Source: Planctomycetota bacterium (lineage in GTDB: Bacteria > Planctomycetota > Planctomycetia > Gemmatales > Gemmataceae). From it: a stretch of DNA of 64,000 nucleotides. The translations under genes and the position numbers were made by a program. Of this stretch, positions 50,017 through 59,167 are shown one piece after another (within the stretch, counting starts at the first letter, position 1; every line of letters starts with the position of its first letter). The stretch covers positions 1-64,000 of the forward strand of contig JACPZP010000100.1 of NCBI GenBank assembly GCA_016195405.1, written 5' to 3'. The notes below the pieces were generated by a model. That model saw only the letters and a program-made list of their open reading frames with translations. It was not told where the DNA came from and did not search any database.

Positions 50017-51078
50017 TTACAATTTGCCCCCTGACGCACCTTCGATCATCTTCAAATAGACATTTATGAAGATGCGGGCAATCATGAGGATCATGAACGC
50101 GGCAATTCCCAGCCAAACGAGCCAGCTTGAGAACCGGTTGAGAACGGCCAGTCGCCGCCGAGCCAGGTCGTCGTATTGATCGGCCTGAAAGTGCAGCGAT
50201 TCGGGAAGCCTACCGCATTCCTCGGCGATAGCGACAGCGCCTAGGAACGAGTCGGGGAGCGGCTTGACCACCTTCAACGACTCGGTGATGGAGTTTCCCT
50301 TGCGGAGGCTGTTTTCGACTTCGTCGGCATAGGAGGAAAAGGCGGGGTTGTCGGTCGCATTCAGCGCGAAGCGAAGCGACTTGAGGACCGAAAGCTTGGT
50401 TTCGAGCATCAGCCTAAGGGCGACGCAGAAGCGCGTCATGGCGATATAACGCAAGGCGGCGCCGATGAGAGGAACGCCGAGCAGAAAGCGCTCGACGAGG
50501 GCGCGGCGCCGCAAGAGGCGCTTCAGACCCCAGAAGGCGAGGGAGACGCCGATGATGGTGCCGAAAACGATCACTAGAAATTTGACTGCTCCGGATGGTC
50601 CTAACAGGCCCAGACCGATGGGATCGAGGTGCTCGTTTGAGGCGCCCCCAGGCACTGGAACGGCTAGAATCCCAAGAACGTAAATCAGCACGGCGATGAC
50701 ACACACGGCGGCCACGAACTGAGTCACCGGCCAGGTGATTTCCGAGATAAACTCACGGCGCAATTTCTGCTGAACCTGGTAGTACTTCTCCAACTCAGCC
50801 AAGACTTCCGGCAGATTGCCGGATTCCTCACCGACGCTCGCCAACGCGAGAAACAGCGACGGAAAGACCTTTTCCTGCTTGGCCAGGGCGTCCTGAAAGC
50901 TCCAGCCGGCGCCGAGGTCGCCGCCGATCTTCTCGGCCACAGGCCGTAACGAGTGTGGGCCCTTGCCCGCCATAAGCCTTACCGCGTCGCGCAGCGTCAG
51001 GCCGCTGCTCAGCGAAAAGCGCAAGGAGCGGCAGAACTCGATAAGGTTGGCTCCGGAAAGACGTTGGAAAATCACCAT
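50017..51078 (-). CDS. Type II secretion / type IV pilus F-type membrane protein (GspF-like)
   Basis: The protein has 353 residues. The two T2SSF repeats are seen (about 8-125 and 210-325) with conserved RSLRFSLSSGLTLRDA and ALRLMLETKLSVLKSLR, and three hydrophobic segments (VAAVCVIAVLIYVLGIL, LVIVFGTIIGVSLAF and WLVWLGIAAFMILMIARIFI). It forms the inner-membrane platform that recruits the ATPase. The ATPase gene ends only three bases before its start, so the two are an operon. No pseudopilin or other secretion genes are in the window. Confidence 0.88.
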   Translation of the reverse strand: MVIFQRLSGANLIEFCRSLRFSLSSGLTLRDAVRLMAGKGPHSLRPVAEKIGGDLGAGWSFQDALAKQEKVFPSLFLALASVGEESGNLPEVLAELEKYYQVQQKLRREFISEITWPVTQFVAAVCVIAVLIYVLGILAVPVPGGASNEHLDPIGLGLLGPSGAVKFLVIVFGTIIGVSLAFWGLKRLLRRRALVERFLLGVPLIGAALRYIAMTRFCVALRLMLETKLSVLKSLRFALNATDNPAFSSYADEVENSLRKGNSITESLKVVKPLPDSFLGAVAIAEECGRLPESLHFQADQYDDLARRRLAVLNRFSSWLVWLGIAAFMILMIARIFINVYLKMIEGASGGKL

Positions 51079-51081
51079 GGC

Positions 51082-52380
51082 TCACTGGTCCTTATGCACA
51101 AGGTATTCCGCCGGCAACACACGGGTGACTTCTCGCATGCTGGTTTCGCCGCGTCCGACTTTGAGCATGGCGGAGTGCCGGAATTCGACCATGCCTTCTT
51201 CGACCGCCTTCTTGCGCAAGAAGGGGACCGGCGCCTTGTCATCGATCAACGCTCGAATCGCGGGCGACACCGGCAGCACCTCGAACACGCCGATGCGGCC
51301 CGTGTAGCCGGTCATGTGGCATTCCTGGCAGCCGCGCGGCTCATACAACCGCTCCGCCTCGCCCGGCTTGAGCCATTGCTTCACGTCCTCGAAAAGATCA
51401 TGCGCCGGCAGCTCACCCGGCTCCTTGCAGCGCGGGCACAACTTGCGCAAGAGCCGCTGTGAAACAACGGCCAGAAGGGATGTGGACAAGAGATACGGAT
51501 GCACTTCCAAGCGCAGCATGCTGTGGATTGCCGCCGACGCCACCGGTGCGTGCAACGTGGACAGCACGAGATGGCCGCTGCCGGCCGCCCGAACCGCGGT
51601 CATGGCCGTTTCTCGGTCGCGGATTTCGCCGATCATGATGACATCGGGCGCCTGTCGCAGCACGCTGCGCAACAATTCATCGAAGGTGACGTCGATGGTC
51701 GTGTTGACTTGCGACTGGCGAATGCCCTGCAGCGAGTATTCGATCGGGTCCTCAATCGTGTTGATCTTGCGGTCGCCGGTGTTAATGTGCGAAAGGCAGG
51801 CGTACAGGGTCGTGCTCTTGCCGGTTTCCGTCGGGCCGGTGACGAGCACCAGGCCGCTCGGGCTCTTCAGGATTTTGACGAGTTCCGGGTAAACGTGGGC
51901 ATCGATGCCGAGCTGATCGAGAGACAGGAGATTGCTCCCCTGGTCGAGAATGCGCAGCGTGCAGTCCTCCCCATGCAGGGTGGGAATGGTGTTGATGCGC
52001 AGGTCGAGCTGGCCGCCGGTGCGGTTGCGGTAGAGCCAGCGGCCGTCCATCGGCCGGCGCCGCTCCGAGATGTTCATATTGGCGATGGTTTTGACGAACG
52101 AAATGCAGCGGCGGCCCAGGTCGGGTGACAAGCTGCTGATGTAGCGCAGGATGCCGAGATGGCGGACACCGACGTCGACCCGATCCTCATTGGTATTGAA
52201 GAATAGGTCGCTGACGTGCAGGCCCGCGGCGTGGTCGATGAGCCGCGGCACCGCTTCCTCCGGCTCCTGACCGGAAACGTCGATGCGCAGGGAGTGGCCC
52301 CACGGCTCGGACCGGCTTGCCTTGATGTTGACCGTCGTGTCGCGGTCCTGAAGCATGGTTCTTGCGTCCACAGTTGCCAA
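51082..52380 (-). CDS. GspE/PilB-type secretion ATPase, short form
   Basis: The protein has 432 residues. Walker A is TGPTETGKST (181-190), a variant of the usual GPTGSGKT but keeping GxxxxGKS. Then come IEDPIEYSLQGIRQSQVN (Asp box), GEIRDRETAMTAVRAAGSGH (Walker B and His box), and CPRCKE with CQECH, the four-Cys zinc site. The N1 region is short compared with PilB. The start is placed at TTG (52380) because AAAGGAGG lies six bases upstream. The first ATG (52356) has no such site. Partner gspF follows by three bases. Confidence 0.88.
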   Translation of the reverse strand: MATVDARTMLQDRDTTVNIKASRSEPWGHSLRIDVSGQEPEEAVPRLIDHAAGLHVSDLFFNTNEDRVDVGVRHLGILRYISSLSPDLGRRCISFVKTIANMNISERRRPMDGRWLYRNRTGGQLDLRINTIPTLHGEDCTLRILDQGSNLLSLDQLGIDAHVYPELVKILKSPSGLVLVTGPTETGKSTTLYACLSHINTGDRKINTIEDPIEYSLQGIRQSQVNTTIDVTFDELLRSVLRQAPDVIMIGEIRDRETAMTAVRAAGSGHLVLSTLHAPVASAAIHSMLRLEVHPYLLSTSLLAVVSQRLLRKLCPRCKEPGELPAHDLFEDVKQWLKPGEAERLYEPRGCQECHMTGYTGRIGVFEVLPVSPAIRALIDDKAPVPFLRKKAVEEGMVEFRHSAMLKVGRGETSMREVTRVLPAEYLVHKDQ

Positions 52381-52522
52381 GGGTCCCCTCCTTTGCAGGG
52401 TCGGCCGCGGCAATACAGGCGTTCCGTCAGGCGAATGCCGGCGCGCGTTCGTGCGTTGGGATGTGGAAATTGTTAGCGTATTCTGCTCGGACGAAATGCG
52501 AAATGCAACAAAGAAAACGTGT

Positions 52523-53875
52523 TTATTTCGAGTTTTTTTCAACAAGGGCTCCCGCCTCCCGACAGAGCGATTCCGCTTCCGGCCGCGTCGGCGCCTCGGC
52601 GATGACGCGCACGATCGGCTCGGTGTTGCTGGGGCGGACGTGCAGCCAGCGATCCGGCCAATCGAGGCGAATGCCGTCGAGCCGGTTGGCCGTCGCCTCC
52701 GGCCAACGTCCCTCCAGACCGGCGTAGAGTGTTTGCAGCCGCTCCGGCGCCGCCGGGTACTTGTCTTTGACGATGGCATAGGCAGGCAGCTCGGACACAA
52801 GCCCGCTCAGCGTCTTACCTGACTCAGCAATTAGGTCGAGCACCAGGCCCATGCCGATGAAGGGATCGCGGACCCAGCCGACGCGCGGATCGATGACCCC
52901 GCCGTTGCCCTCACCACCGATGACGGCGCCTTCCGCGCGCATCCTCTCGACGACGTTGGCTTCGCCGACTGCCGCGCGGTGGCAGGGAACGCCGAAACTC
53001 CGGGCGACATCCTCCACGACGCGCGAACTGGACATGTTGATGACCACCGGCCCGCGCTCCTGCCGCAGCCGGCACTGGACGGCCAGTGCTAAAGTCAACT
53101 CTTCGCCGATGTACCGGCCTTGTTCGTCGATGATGGCCAGACGGTCGGCGTCAGGGTCCAGGACGAAACCGGCGTCCGCATGGTTCTGGGGAACGCGCGG
53201 CAGAACTGCGGTGAGGTTCTCGGCGAGCGGCTCCGGTGGATGCTCGAAGACGCCGTCGGCGTGTCCGCCGCTGACAACGGGCTGGCACTGGAGCGCTCCC
53301 AGCAGGTCACGCCCCAGCGGTCCGCCGGCGCCGCCGTTGGCGTCAAGAAAGACACACAGACCGCGGCTGCGGATGCGCGTCACGTCGACCAGTTGCAGGA
53401 CGCGCTCGCGGTGCCACGTTTCCGCTTGGCCGCACTCTTGGAATGTGCCGAGCTTGTCCCAGGAGGCGAAGCGGAAAACGCCCGCATCGTAAATCGTTTT
53501 CACTTCCAGGCCGCGAGATGCCGACAGAACGCCGCCATCGGCGCCGAACAGCTTCATGCCGTTCCAGGGCGCCGGGTTGTGGCTGGCGGTGATCTGAACG
53601 GCGCCCGCGGCTTGGAGACGTGTGACAGCCAAGCCGCACGTCGGTGTGGGGGCGACGGCGAGATCGTGGACCTCGCAGCCCGTGGCCATAAGGCCGGCCA
53701 AGACCGCATGTCGCAGCATTAGGCCGCTGGGCCTGCTGTCGCGGCAGAGAACGATCCGGCCGCCGCTGTAGTATGTCCCGAGAGCGGCGGCGAAGGCCAG
53801 CGCCGGCTCTGGCGTCAAGCCCTCGCCGACGATGCCGCGAATTCCCGAAACGCTGACGATCAGTTCTGCCGCCAT
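52523..53875 (-). CDS. Phosphoglucomutase/phosphomannomutase (alpha-D-phosphohexomutase)
   Basis: The protein has 450 residues. The four-domain family motifs are present: catalytic serine Ser98 in TASHNP, metal loop DPDADRLAIID, sugar-binding GGEGNGGV and phosphate-binding RPSNTEPIVRV. The start SVSGIRGIVGEGLTPE is GlmM/PMM-like. It interconverts hexose 1- and 6-phosphates, and which hexose cannot be told apart from sequence. GAGG eight bases upstream sets the ATG at 53875. An in-frame 31-residue extension is rejected. Confidence 0.88.
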   Translation of the reverse strand: MAAELIVSVSGIRGIVGEGLTPEPALAFAAALGTYYSGGRIVLCRDSRPSGLMLRHAVLAGLMATGCEVHDLAVAPTPTCGLAVTRLQAAGAVQITASHNPAPWNGMKLFGADGGVLSASRGLEVKTIYDAGVFRFASWDKLGTFQECGQAETWHRERVLQLVDVTRIRSRGLCVFLDANGGAGGPLGRDLLGALQCQPVVSGGHADGVFEHPPEPLAENLTAVLPRVPQNHADAGFVLDPDADRLAIIDEQGRYIGEELTLALAVQCRLRQERGPVVINMSSSRVVEDVARSFGVPCHRAAVGEANVVERMRAEGAVIGGEGNGGVIDPRVGWVRDPFIGMGLVLDLIAESGKTLSGLVSELPAYAIVKDKYPAAPERLQTLYAGLEGRWPEATANRLDGIRLDWPDRWLHVRPSNTEPIVRVIAEAPTRPEAESLCREAGALVEKNSK

Positions 53876-54082
53876 GCCCGTTTCCTCAAAGACTCTTCGC
53901 CGCCGCCTGAAAAGGTGTGTGATTCGTTGTGTCGCCACCCCCCACACACCCCCCCCGACGCATTTCATTGCTTAGAACCATGACCGATTTTAGCGGTTCT
54001 GACATCTTTTCAGGCCGATGTAAGAGCAGGGTTACTCGGCACCGGGGATCCTGGACCGAGCGTTCCGAACTTTAGCAAATCT

Positions 54083-55135
54083 ATGAAGCCTGGCAAAGAG
54101 CGGTTATCCCGGCAGAGCGAGGCGGCCGCGCGCGATCGGGCAGGACGGCCACGACTTCCGCCGTTTCATCTCGTCCCCCCTCTCCCCCCGGACTTTGCGA
54201 CTAGGACTTCGCAGCTGCCCAGTTCCGGGGGGAGAGGGGTCGGGGGTGAGGGGGGAACCTCGACCGCCGGAATGTCTGCCACGGATTGCCACCCTCACCC
54301 CCGACCCCTCTCCCTCCGCCGTTTACTGGCTTGCAAGGGTCACTTTTTTCCAGGCGGAGGGAGAGGGGAGCGGAGTGCCCAACTTTCGGTCGCTCTGATA
54401 GCATGCGCTTTCCTTGCCGGCTGCGCCGCTTACCGCCCCGAAGTCGAAAAAAACCTGATGAACGACAAATACACCGCCACGCGCAATGACGGCGTGGTCG
54501 AGGCGTATCGAGTGGCCTGCCCCGACGAGCTGGAGATCGACGTCGCCGGGCGCACGGACCTCAGCCGTGCGCGCATCATCGGTCCCGATGGACGAATCGA
54601 TCTCGGCCATTATGGCCAACCGCGCGTGGAAGGTAGGGCGCTCGCGGAAATCGCGGGCGTCATCGCCCAAACCACGGGCGCTGAGCCTTCCAAGGTTAGC
54701 GTACGCGTCGCCCACTTTCGCAGCGAGCAGCTCTTTCTCTTCGGGCAGGTGATTGGCTGGCAGCGGTCGATTCCGTACCAGGGACAAGAAACCGTGCTCG
54801 ACGTGCTGCAGCGCGTCGGCGGCATTACGCCGGGAGCGGCGCCGGCCGAAGTTTTGCTGGTGCGTTCCTATTTGGCGGAGGGGAAGAAACCGGAAGTCTT
54901 TCACGTCGACCTTGCCGCCATCGTCCTCAAAAAGGATATGCGCACCAACCTGCGCGTGTTGCCCCAAGACCAGATCTTCGTCGGTGAGACTCGCCAAGCT
55001 CGCGTCGAGCGCTGCATCCCTCCCTGGATTCGCCCCATTTACCAATCTCTCTGGAACACCAGGCCCTCTTTCAAGCCTGAAACGGACGCTCCGGGCTCGC
55101 CATGGGTTTCAGGCGCCGATTCCCCTGCCAAATAG
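54083..55135 (+). CDS. Polysaccharide export-type (Wza/SLBB-like) lipoprotein with repeat at 5' end
   Basis: The open frame has 350 residues. From about residue 102 it reads SVALIACAFLAGCAAYRPE, a lipoprotein signal with Cys114. ACPDELEIDVAGRTDLSRAR then matches the poly-export (PF02563-like) domain, and FHVDLAAIVLKKDMRTNLRV, with LPQDQIFV, the SLBB-like part. The first 100 residues are the translation of a GC-rich inverted repeat (54175-54369), so the natural start is lost or obscured. If translation uses the ATG at 54083, the lipid signal would be internal. Probably a capsule/exopolysaccharide export auxiliary protein. Confidence 0.68.
   Translation: MKPGKERLSRQSEAAARDRAGRPRLPPFHLVPPLPPDFATRTSQLPSSGGRGVGGEGGTSTAGMSATDCHPHPRPLSLRRLLACKGHFFPGGGRGERSAQLSVALIACAFLAGCAAYRPEVEKNLMNDKYTATRNDGVVEAYRVACPDELEIDVAGRTDLSRARIIGPDGRIDLGHYGQPRVEGRALAEIAGVIAQTTGAEPSKVSVRVAHFRSEQLFLFGQVIGWQRSIPYQGQETVLDVLQRVGGITPGAAPAEVLLVRSYLAEGKKPEVFHVDLAAIVLKKDMRTNLRVLPQDQIFVGETRQARVERCIPPWIRPIYQSLWNTRPSFKPETDAPGSPWVSGADSPAK
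54175..54369. repeat. Compound inverted repeat CCCCTCTCCC / GGGAGAGGGG
   Basis: Two hairpins: CCCCTCTCCCCCCGG (from 54176) with CCGGGGGGAGAGGGG (54225-54239), and CCCCTCTCCCTCCGCC (54305-54320) with GGCGGAGGGAGAGGGG (54353-54368). Between them GGGGTCGGGGGTGAGGG (54236-54252) pairs with CCCTCACCCCCGACCCC (54292-54308). It lies in the 5' coding part of the export lipoprotein. Confidence 0.75.
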
Positions 55136-55312
55136 TGGCATGGTTCAAACGTGGGTGGCACGCCCTTCGGAGTACCTCAGGGCGTGCCACCCAAAAATCT
55201 CTGTTTCTGAACCATGCCCAAATAATCGACTTGCTCGCCGCTGACGAATCCGCTATGACCCCGCTCGAAACCGGAACTCTTATCGATTCGACGGGCGGGA
55301 GGAGAGTGATTC

Positions 55313-56452
55313 ATGCGGAACTGGTTCAAAGCGGCCACGAAACCGGCAAAGTCAATTCCGGCCGTCAAAATGGCGCCCGGGCGCGTCTTGGGAAGGGTTA
55401 GGCTCAGCCCCAAGCTCTTGCGCAACTCGCTCATGCTGCTGGTGGTTGCCGCGATCAGCGTGGCGGCGTTCTGCTGGGGCCGCATGGGCGGCGCGTCGTA
55501 TCTGACTGCTCAAGAACCAAACGGCCGTCAAAGCCCAATGGACGCGGTGAGTATGAACGGCACGCCCTTTAACCAACGCGTCGTCGGCTATCTTTACGAC
55601 AACATTCCCATCACGCGGGCGGAATTGGGCGACTACCTGATCGACCGCTTCGGCGCCGAGCGCCTCGATTTTCTCATCAATCGCCGCATCGTTGAAATGG
55701 CCTGCAAAGAAAAGGGCATCTACGTCACCGATCAGGAAGTTGAAGCGGCGTTCGCAAAGGACCTCGAATCGTTCCGTGGGATGTCAGCTAAGGAATTCAA
55801 CAATCATATCCTCAAGAAGTTCAACAAGACGCTCTTCGAGTGGAAAGAAGACGTGATCCGACCGAAGCTAGCGCTTCAAAAGCTTTGCCGTCCGCTCGTG
55901 CAAGTCAGCGACGCCGATCTCAAAAAGGCGTTTGAAGCGAAGTACGGTCCAAAAGTCATCTGCCGCATGATCGTGATTCAAAAGCTAACGCCTCAAGCAC
56001 GAGCACATGAGATTCTTGAGAAAGCGCGTATGAGCGAGGAAGGATTCCGAGAGATGGTTGCTTCGCAGTTCCTTAGAGAACTTGCTAGGGAAGGCGGAAG
56101 AGTCCCGCCCATTCATAAGAATTTTGAAGATCCTGATATTGAAAGGGAGGCCTTTGCATTGCGGGAAGGAGAAGTCAGCAGCATCATGACGATGAAGGAC
56201 GGCAACCAGATCATCCTGAAATGCGACAGGCGCGAACCGGCCGATCAAACCAAGCAATACGATAGAGAGCGTGTGAATCTCTATAACGAAATGTTTGAAA
56301 TCAAGCTTGGCCAAAAGATACAGGAACATTTCGCCGAATTGCGGCGTTTGGCCCATCCGCGGAACCATCTCGTCGTAGCCCAAACCGAGCAAGCGACTAG
56401 TCGCGAACTCCAATCTGGCGTGCGTCCGGGAACGCAAGAATTGAAAAAATGA
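55313..56452 (+). CDS. SurA/PpiC-like peptidyl-prolyl isomerase, membrane-anchored
   Basis: The protein has 379 residues. A basic N-terminus and one helix (NSLMLLVVAAISVAAFCWGR, about 39-58) anchor it. Next comes a SurA_N-like helical domain (about 95-215, PITRAELGDYLIDRFGAERL), then a parvulin-like region (about 215-330, CRMIVIQKLTPQARAHEILE) that is short and lacks a clear full catalytic set. Chaperone activity in the periplasm is likelier than isomerase activity. GGAGG ten bases upstream. A strong terminator follows at 56472. Confidence 0.78.
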   Translation: MRNWFKAATKPAKSIPAVKMAPGRVLGRVRLSPKLLRNSLMLLVVAAISVAAFCWGRMGGASYLTAQEPNGRQSPMDAVSMNGTPFNQRVVGYLYDNIPITRAELGDYLIDRFGAERLDFLINRRIVEMACKEKGIYVTDQEVEAAFAKDLESFRGMSAKEFNNHILKKFNKTLFEWKEDVIRPKLALQKLCRPLVQVSDADLKKAFEAKYGPKVICRMIVIQKLTPQARAHEILEKARMSEEGFREMVASQFLRELAREGGRVPPIHKNFEDPDIEREAFALREGEVSSIMTMKDGNQIILKCDRREPADQTKQYDRERVNLYNEMFEIKLGQKIQEHFAELRRLAHPRNHLVVAQTEQATSRELQSGVRPGTQELKK

Positions 56453-56471
56453 CTTTCCGCAAGACACTTTC

Positions 56472-56510
56472 AAGCCCGCGGCCATCGCTTGATGCCCGCG
56501 GGCTTCTTGT
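56472..56510 (+). terminator. Rho-independent terminator after the SurA-like gene
   Basis: AAGCCCGCGG (56472-56481) and CCGCGGGCTT (56496-56505) form a 10-bp GC-rich stem with a 14-base loop, followed by CTTGTTTT. It starts 20 bases after the stop. Confidence 0.8.
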
Positions 56511-56603
56511 TTTGACGCGCCTCCCTATAAATACCGGGCAGCTCGGGACGAACAATCTTCGAACAACCTTGGCTCTCTCTTCCCACTTCCCGGAGGATTC
56601 GCA

Positions 56604-57362
56604 ATGAAAAAGCTCGCGTTCGGCATCGGCGCGTTGGGCGCCTTCGTGGTTCTTGTCAATCCCAGCTTGTCGGGTGGTGACAAGGACCTTCGGGCGATCA
56701 TCGACAAGGGCATCAAAGCCCAGGGCGGGGCCGCCAACATCGCCAAATTCGAGTCTTCGACCGCGAAGGGCAGCGGCAAATTCTACGGTTTCGGCGAGGG
56801 CGTTCCTTATGCCGGTGAGTTTATACATCAGGGCCATGACAAGATGCGGGTGCAGATGGACCTCAACGTCATGGGCAAAGACATCAAGGTGATCGTGATC
56901 GTCAATGGCGACAAGGGCTGGATCAAGGCCGATACCATGCTCATGGAAATGTCCGCCGAGGAGGTTGCCGAGGAAAAAGAGGGCCTGTACGCCGAATGGG
57001 TCACTGCGCTGGTTCCGCTCGAGGACAAGGCGTACACGCTGGCGGCGTTGGGCGAGACCAAGGTTGAGGAAAAAGCGGCCGTCGGCATCCGCGTGTCGAA
57101 AAAAGGCCATCGCGACGTCAACCTCTATTTCGACAAGGCGAGCGGCCTGGTCGTGAAGTGCGAGCATATGGTCAAGGACGTCAAGGCCGGCGGCAAGGAA
57201 ATGACCCAGGAGAGCTACTTCAGCGACTTCAAGGAGTTTGCCGGCGCCAAGCTCCCCACCAAAGTGGTGGTCAAACGCGACGGCAGCCCCTTCATCGACG
57301 CCGTCACCCCCGAAATACGGCCCGAAAAACAGCTCGATCGGAGCCTTTTCGAAAAACCATAG
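56604..57362 (+). CDS. Secreted protein of unknown function
   Basis: The protein has 252 residues. A signal peptide (1-23) ends before GGDKDLRAII. The body has alternating strand patterns (KMRVQMDLNVMGKDIKVIVI), a helical pair and a final FSDFKEFAGAKLPTKVVVKR, somewhat like the LolA/LppX beta-sandwich, but no family can be named. CGGAGG is seven bases before the ATG. A repeat pair (57364-57449) follows immediately after the stop and lies before the next secreted protein. Confidence 0.7.
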   Translation: MKKLAFGIGALGAFVVLVNPSLSGGDKDLRAIIDKGIKAQGGAANIAKFESSTAKGSGKFYGFGEGVPYAGEFIHQGHDKMRVQMDLNVMGKDIKVIVIVNGDKGWIKADTMLMEMSAEEVAEEKEGLYAEWVTALVPLEDKAYTLAALGETKVEEKAAVGIRVSKKGHRDVNLYFDKASGLVVKCEHMVKDVKAGGKEMTQESYFSDFKEFAGAKLPTKVVVKRDGSPFIDAVTPEIRPEKQLDRSLFEKP

Positions 57363-57363
57363 A

Positions 57364-57449
57364 GTTTAGCCGCGAGCCAACGGCGAGCGCGGACGGGATG
57401 CCGCTGGTTCGGCAACACGCTCGCGCTCGCCGCAGGCTCGCGGCTAAAC
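57364..57449. repeat. Inverted pair of the GTTTAGCCGCGAGCC repeat
   Basis: GTTTAGCCGCGAGCC (57364-57378) with GGCGAGCGCGG, and CGCGCTCGCCGCAGGCTCGC then GGCTAAAC (57422-57449). It separates two secreted-protein genes on the same strand and may terminate the first. Confidence 0.8.
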
Positions 57450-57553
57450 GAGTGCGGCTAAACGATTGCGGTGCGATACGGCGAGCGCCGGATGGATGGA
57501 TTGACCCGGAATGGGCGCCGCGGTATTCTCCTCTTCCCTGCGGAGGAGAACTC

Positions 57554-58885
57554 ATGCTTGCCGGCCGCTTGTCGATATCCCTGTCTACATCGCTTCTGCT
57601 TACGGTGACCCTGGGAGGATACGCGAGGGCGCAGAATGCCGTCCTCAGCGAAGCGCCCCTGGCCGGCGCGTGTTTTCGCGTCGATCTCAAGATGGATTTG
57701 AGCGGCGACATTCGCGTGCAGCAGGACGGCAAGCAGCGCACGCTGAAGCAGACCGCGAAAGCACATCACGATTACATCGAGCGGATTCTCGAGGCGAAGA
57801 ACGATGTCGGCGCCAAAGCCGCACGCATTTACCAATCCGCCGAGGCAGCCATCACCGTGGACGGTGAGTCTTTGCCGCGCAAGCTGCGCCGCACGCGCGC
57901 ATTGATGCTCGTGCAGCCAAGTCGTGAAGGCGTCCTCGCCTATTCCCCGAAGGGCTGTCTCACTCAGGAAGAAGTCGAACTCACCGAGCATCTTGACACG
58001 TTACACCTCTCCGGCCTGCTGCCCGGCAAGGAAATTGCCGTCGGCGGCTCTTGGAAGGTCGCCAACACCGTGGTGAAGGCGTTGTGCGATCTTGAAGGCT
58101 TGCTCGAGCACAACGTGACCGGGAAGTTGGAGGCCGCGAAGGAAAACTTGGCTCAGATCGCATTCGTCGGCCAGGTGAAGGGAATCCACTTGGGCGCGGA
58201 AGTGCGGACGCTGATCGAGGCCAAGGGGCAATTCGACCTTACGCAGAAACGCCTGGTTCGCCTGGAGTGGAAGCAAAGCGACCAGCGCAGCCAGGGACCA
58301 GTGAACCCGGCCCACTCGGCCGACGTGACGTACATCCTCACGCGCACGCCGATCGCGGAGCCCAGCGAGCTCAGCGACATCGCGCTGGTTCCGGCGCTCG
58401 CCGTCGCCCTAGATTCGGTTAGCGCGGTCAGCCACATCGATCCCAAAGGTCGCTTCGAATTCCAGCATGGCCGCGAGTGGCACCTGGTCGGACAGCAGGA
58501 GAAGCACCTCGTCTATCGCCTGGTCGAGCGCGGCGATTTCGTGGCCCAAGCGACCCTCACGCAATTCAAGAAGGAAGAGCCCGGCAACATGATGGCGCTG
58601 GAGGATTTCGTGGAGCTGATGACCGAGGCGCCCGGCTGGAAGCACGAAGACTTGATCGACAAGACCGACAAGGTGGAAGTTGGCGGCGGCGTCAAGGCCT
58701 ATCGCGTGGCCGCGTCGGGTGAATTGGAAGGAGTCAAGGCCGTGCAAACCTTCTATCTCCTCTGCGACCCACAAGGTTATCAGATGATCGTCACATTCAC
58801 GATGGCGCCCAATCAGGTGCGCAATCTCGATGCCCGCGACCTGATCCTACTGCGCAGCATTCGCTTGCAGGGGAAGACGCAGTAA
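57554..58885 (+). CDS. Secreted protein of unknown function
   Basis: The protein has 443 residues. A signal peptide (about 1-27, ending YARAQ) is followed by about 400 residues of mixed strand/helix with no familiar motif. A repeated type of sheet segment is seen (HIDPKGRFEFQHGREWHLVG, then HLVYRLVERGDFVAQATLTQ). Only Cys40, 138, 176 and 415 or so occur, so no metal site stands out. GGAGG seven bases before the ATG at 57554 rules out the 132-codon upstream extension, which crosses a repeat. Confidence 0.68.
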   Translation: MLAGRLSISLSTSLLLTVTLGGYARAQNAVLSEAPLAGACFRVDLKMDLSGDIRVQQDGKQRTLKQTAKAHHDYIERILEAKNDVGAKAARIYQSAEAAITVDGESLPRKLRRTRALMLVQPSREGVLAYSPKGCLTQEEVELTEHLDTLHLSGLLPGKEIAVGGSWKVANTVVKALCDLEGLLEHNVTGKLEAAKENLAQIAFVGQVKGIHLGAEVRTLIEAKGQFDLTQKRLVRLEWKQSDQRSQGPVNPAHSADVTYILTRTPIAEPSELSDIALVPALAVALDSVSAVSHIDPKGRFEFQHGREWHLVGQQEKHLVYRLVERGDFVAQATLTQFKKEEPGNMMALEDFVELMTEAPGWKHEDLIDKTDKVEVGGGVKAYRVAASGELEGVKAVQTFYLLCDPQGYQMIVTFTMAPNQVRNLDARDLILLRSIRLQGKTQ

Positions 58886-59077
58886 CGCGCCGCCTGGTCG
58901 TTTCATCATCATCTCACGTCACACCACACGCCTAAATCCCATCAGATACGCGCCATGTGAGATTCAAGCGATTTGGCGGATACAGGAAGTGCAAGCAATT
59001 CGGGAAAAGCATGAGAGTCATGAAACGCAAGCAATGCAAGCTCGTGAAAAGATTCCCGAACCTTCTTGTTCTTTCAA

Positions 59078-59140
59078 GTAGGAAGGACTTGCAATCCGTC
59101 CGAGGGAACTCCATGCGGACGGATTGCAAATCCGTCCTAC
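59078..59140. repeat. GGACTTGC / ACGGATTGCAAATCCGT hairpin repeat
   Basis: Second locus of the family at 40718-40766: GTAGGAAGGACTTGCAATCC then GTCC and GGACGGATTGCAAATCCGTC then CTAC. It lies in the 275-base gap 58886-59160, which holds no gene. Confidence 0.75.
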
Positions 59141-59167
59141 GAAATCACCAGCCTACGAAATCACCAG
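59136..59167. repeat. Two tandem 16-bp copies CCTACGAAATCACCAG
   Basis: The second copy overlaps the murB stop codon (59161-59163), so a small duplication event changed or preserved the murB 3' end. Confidence 0.7.

Noticed and set aside
57158..57553. 132-codon N-terminal extension of the secreted protein at 57554
   Set aside because: It crosses a hairpin repeat and would bury the signal peptide.
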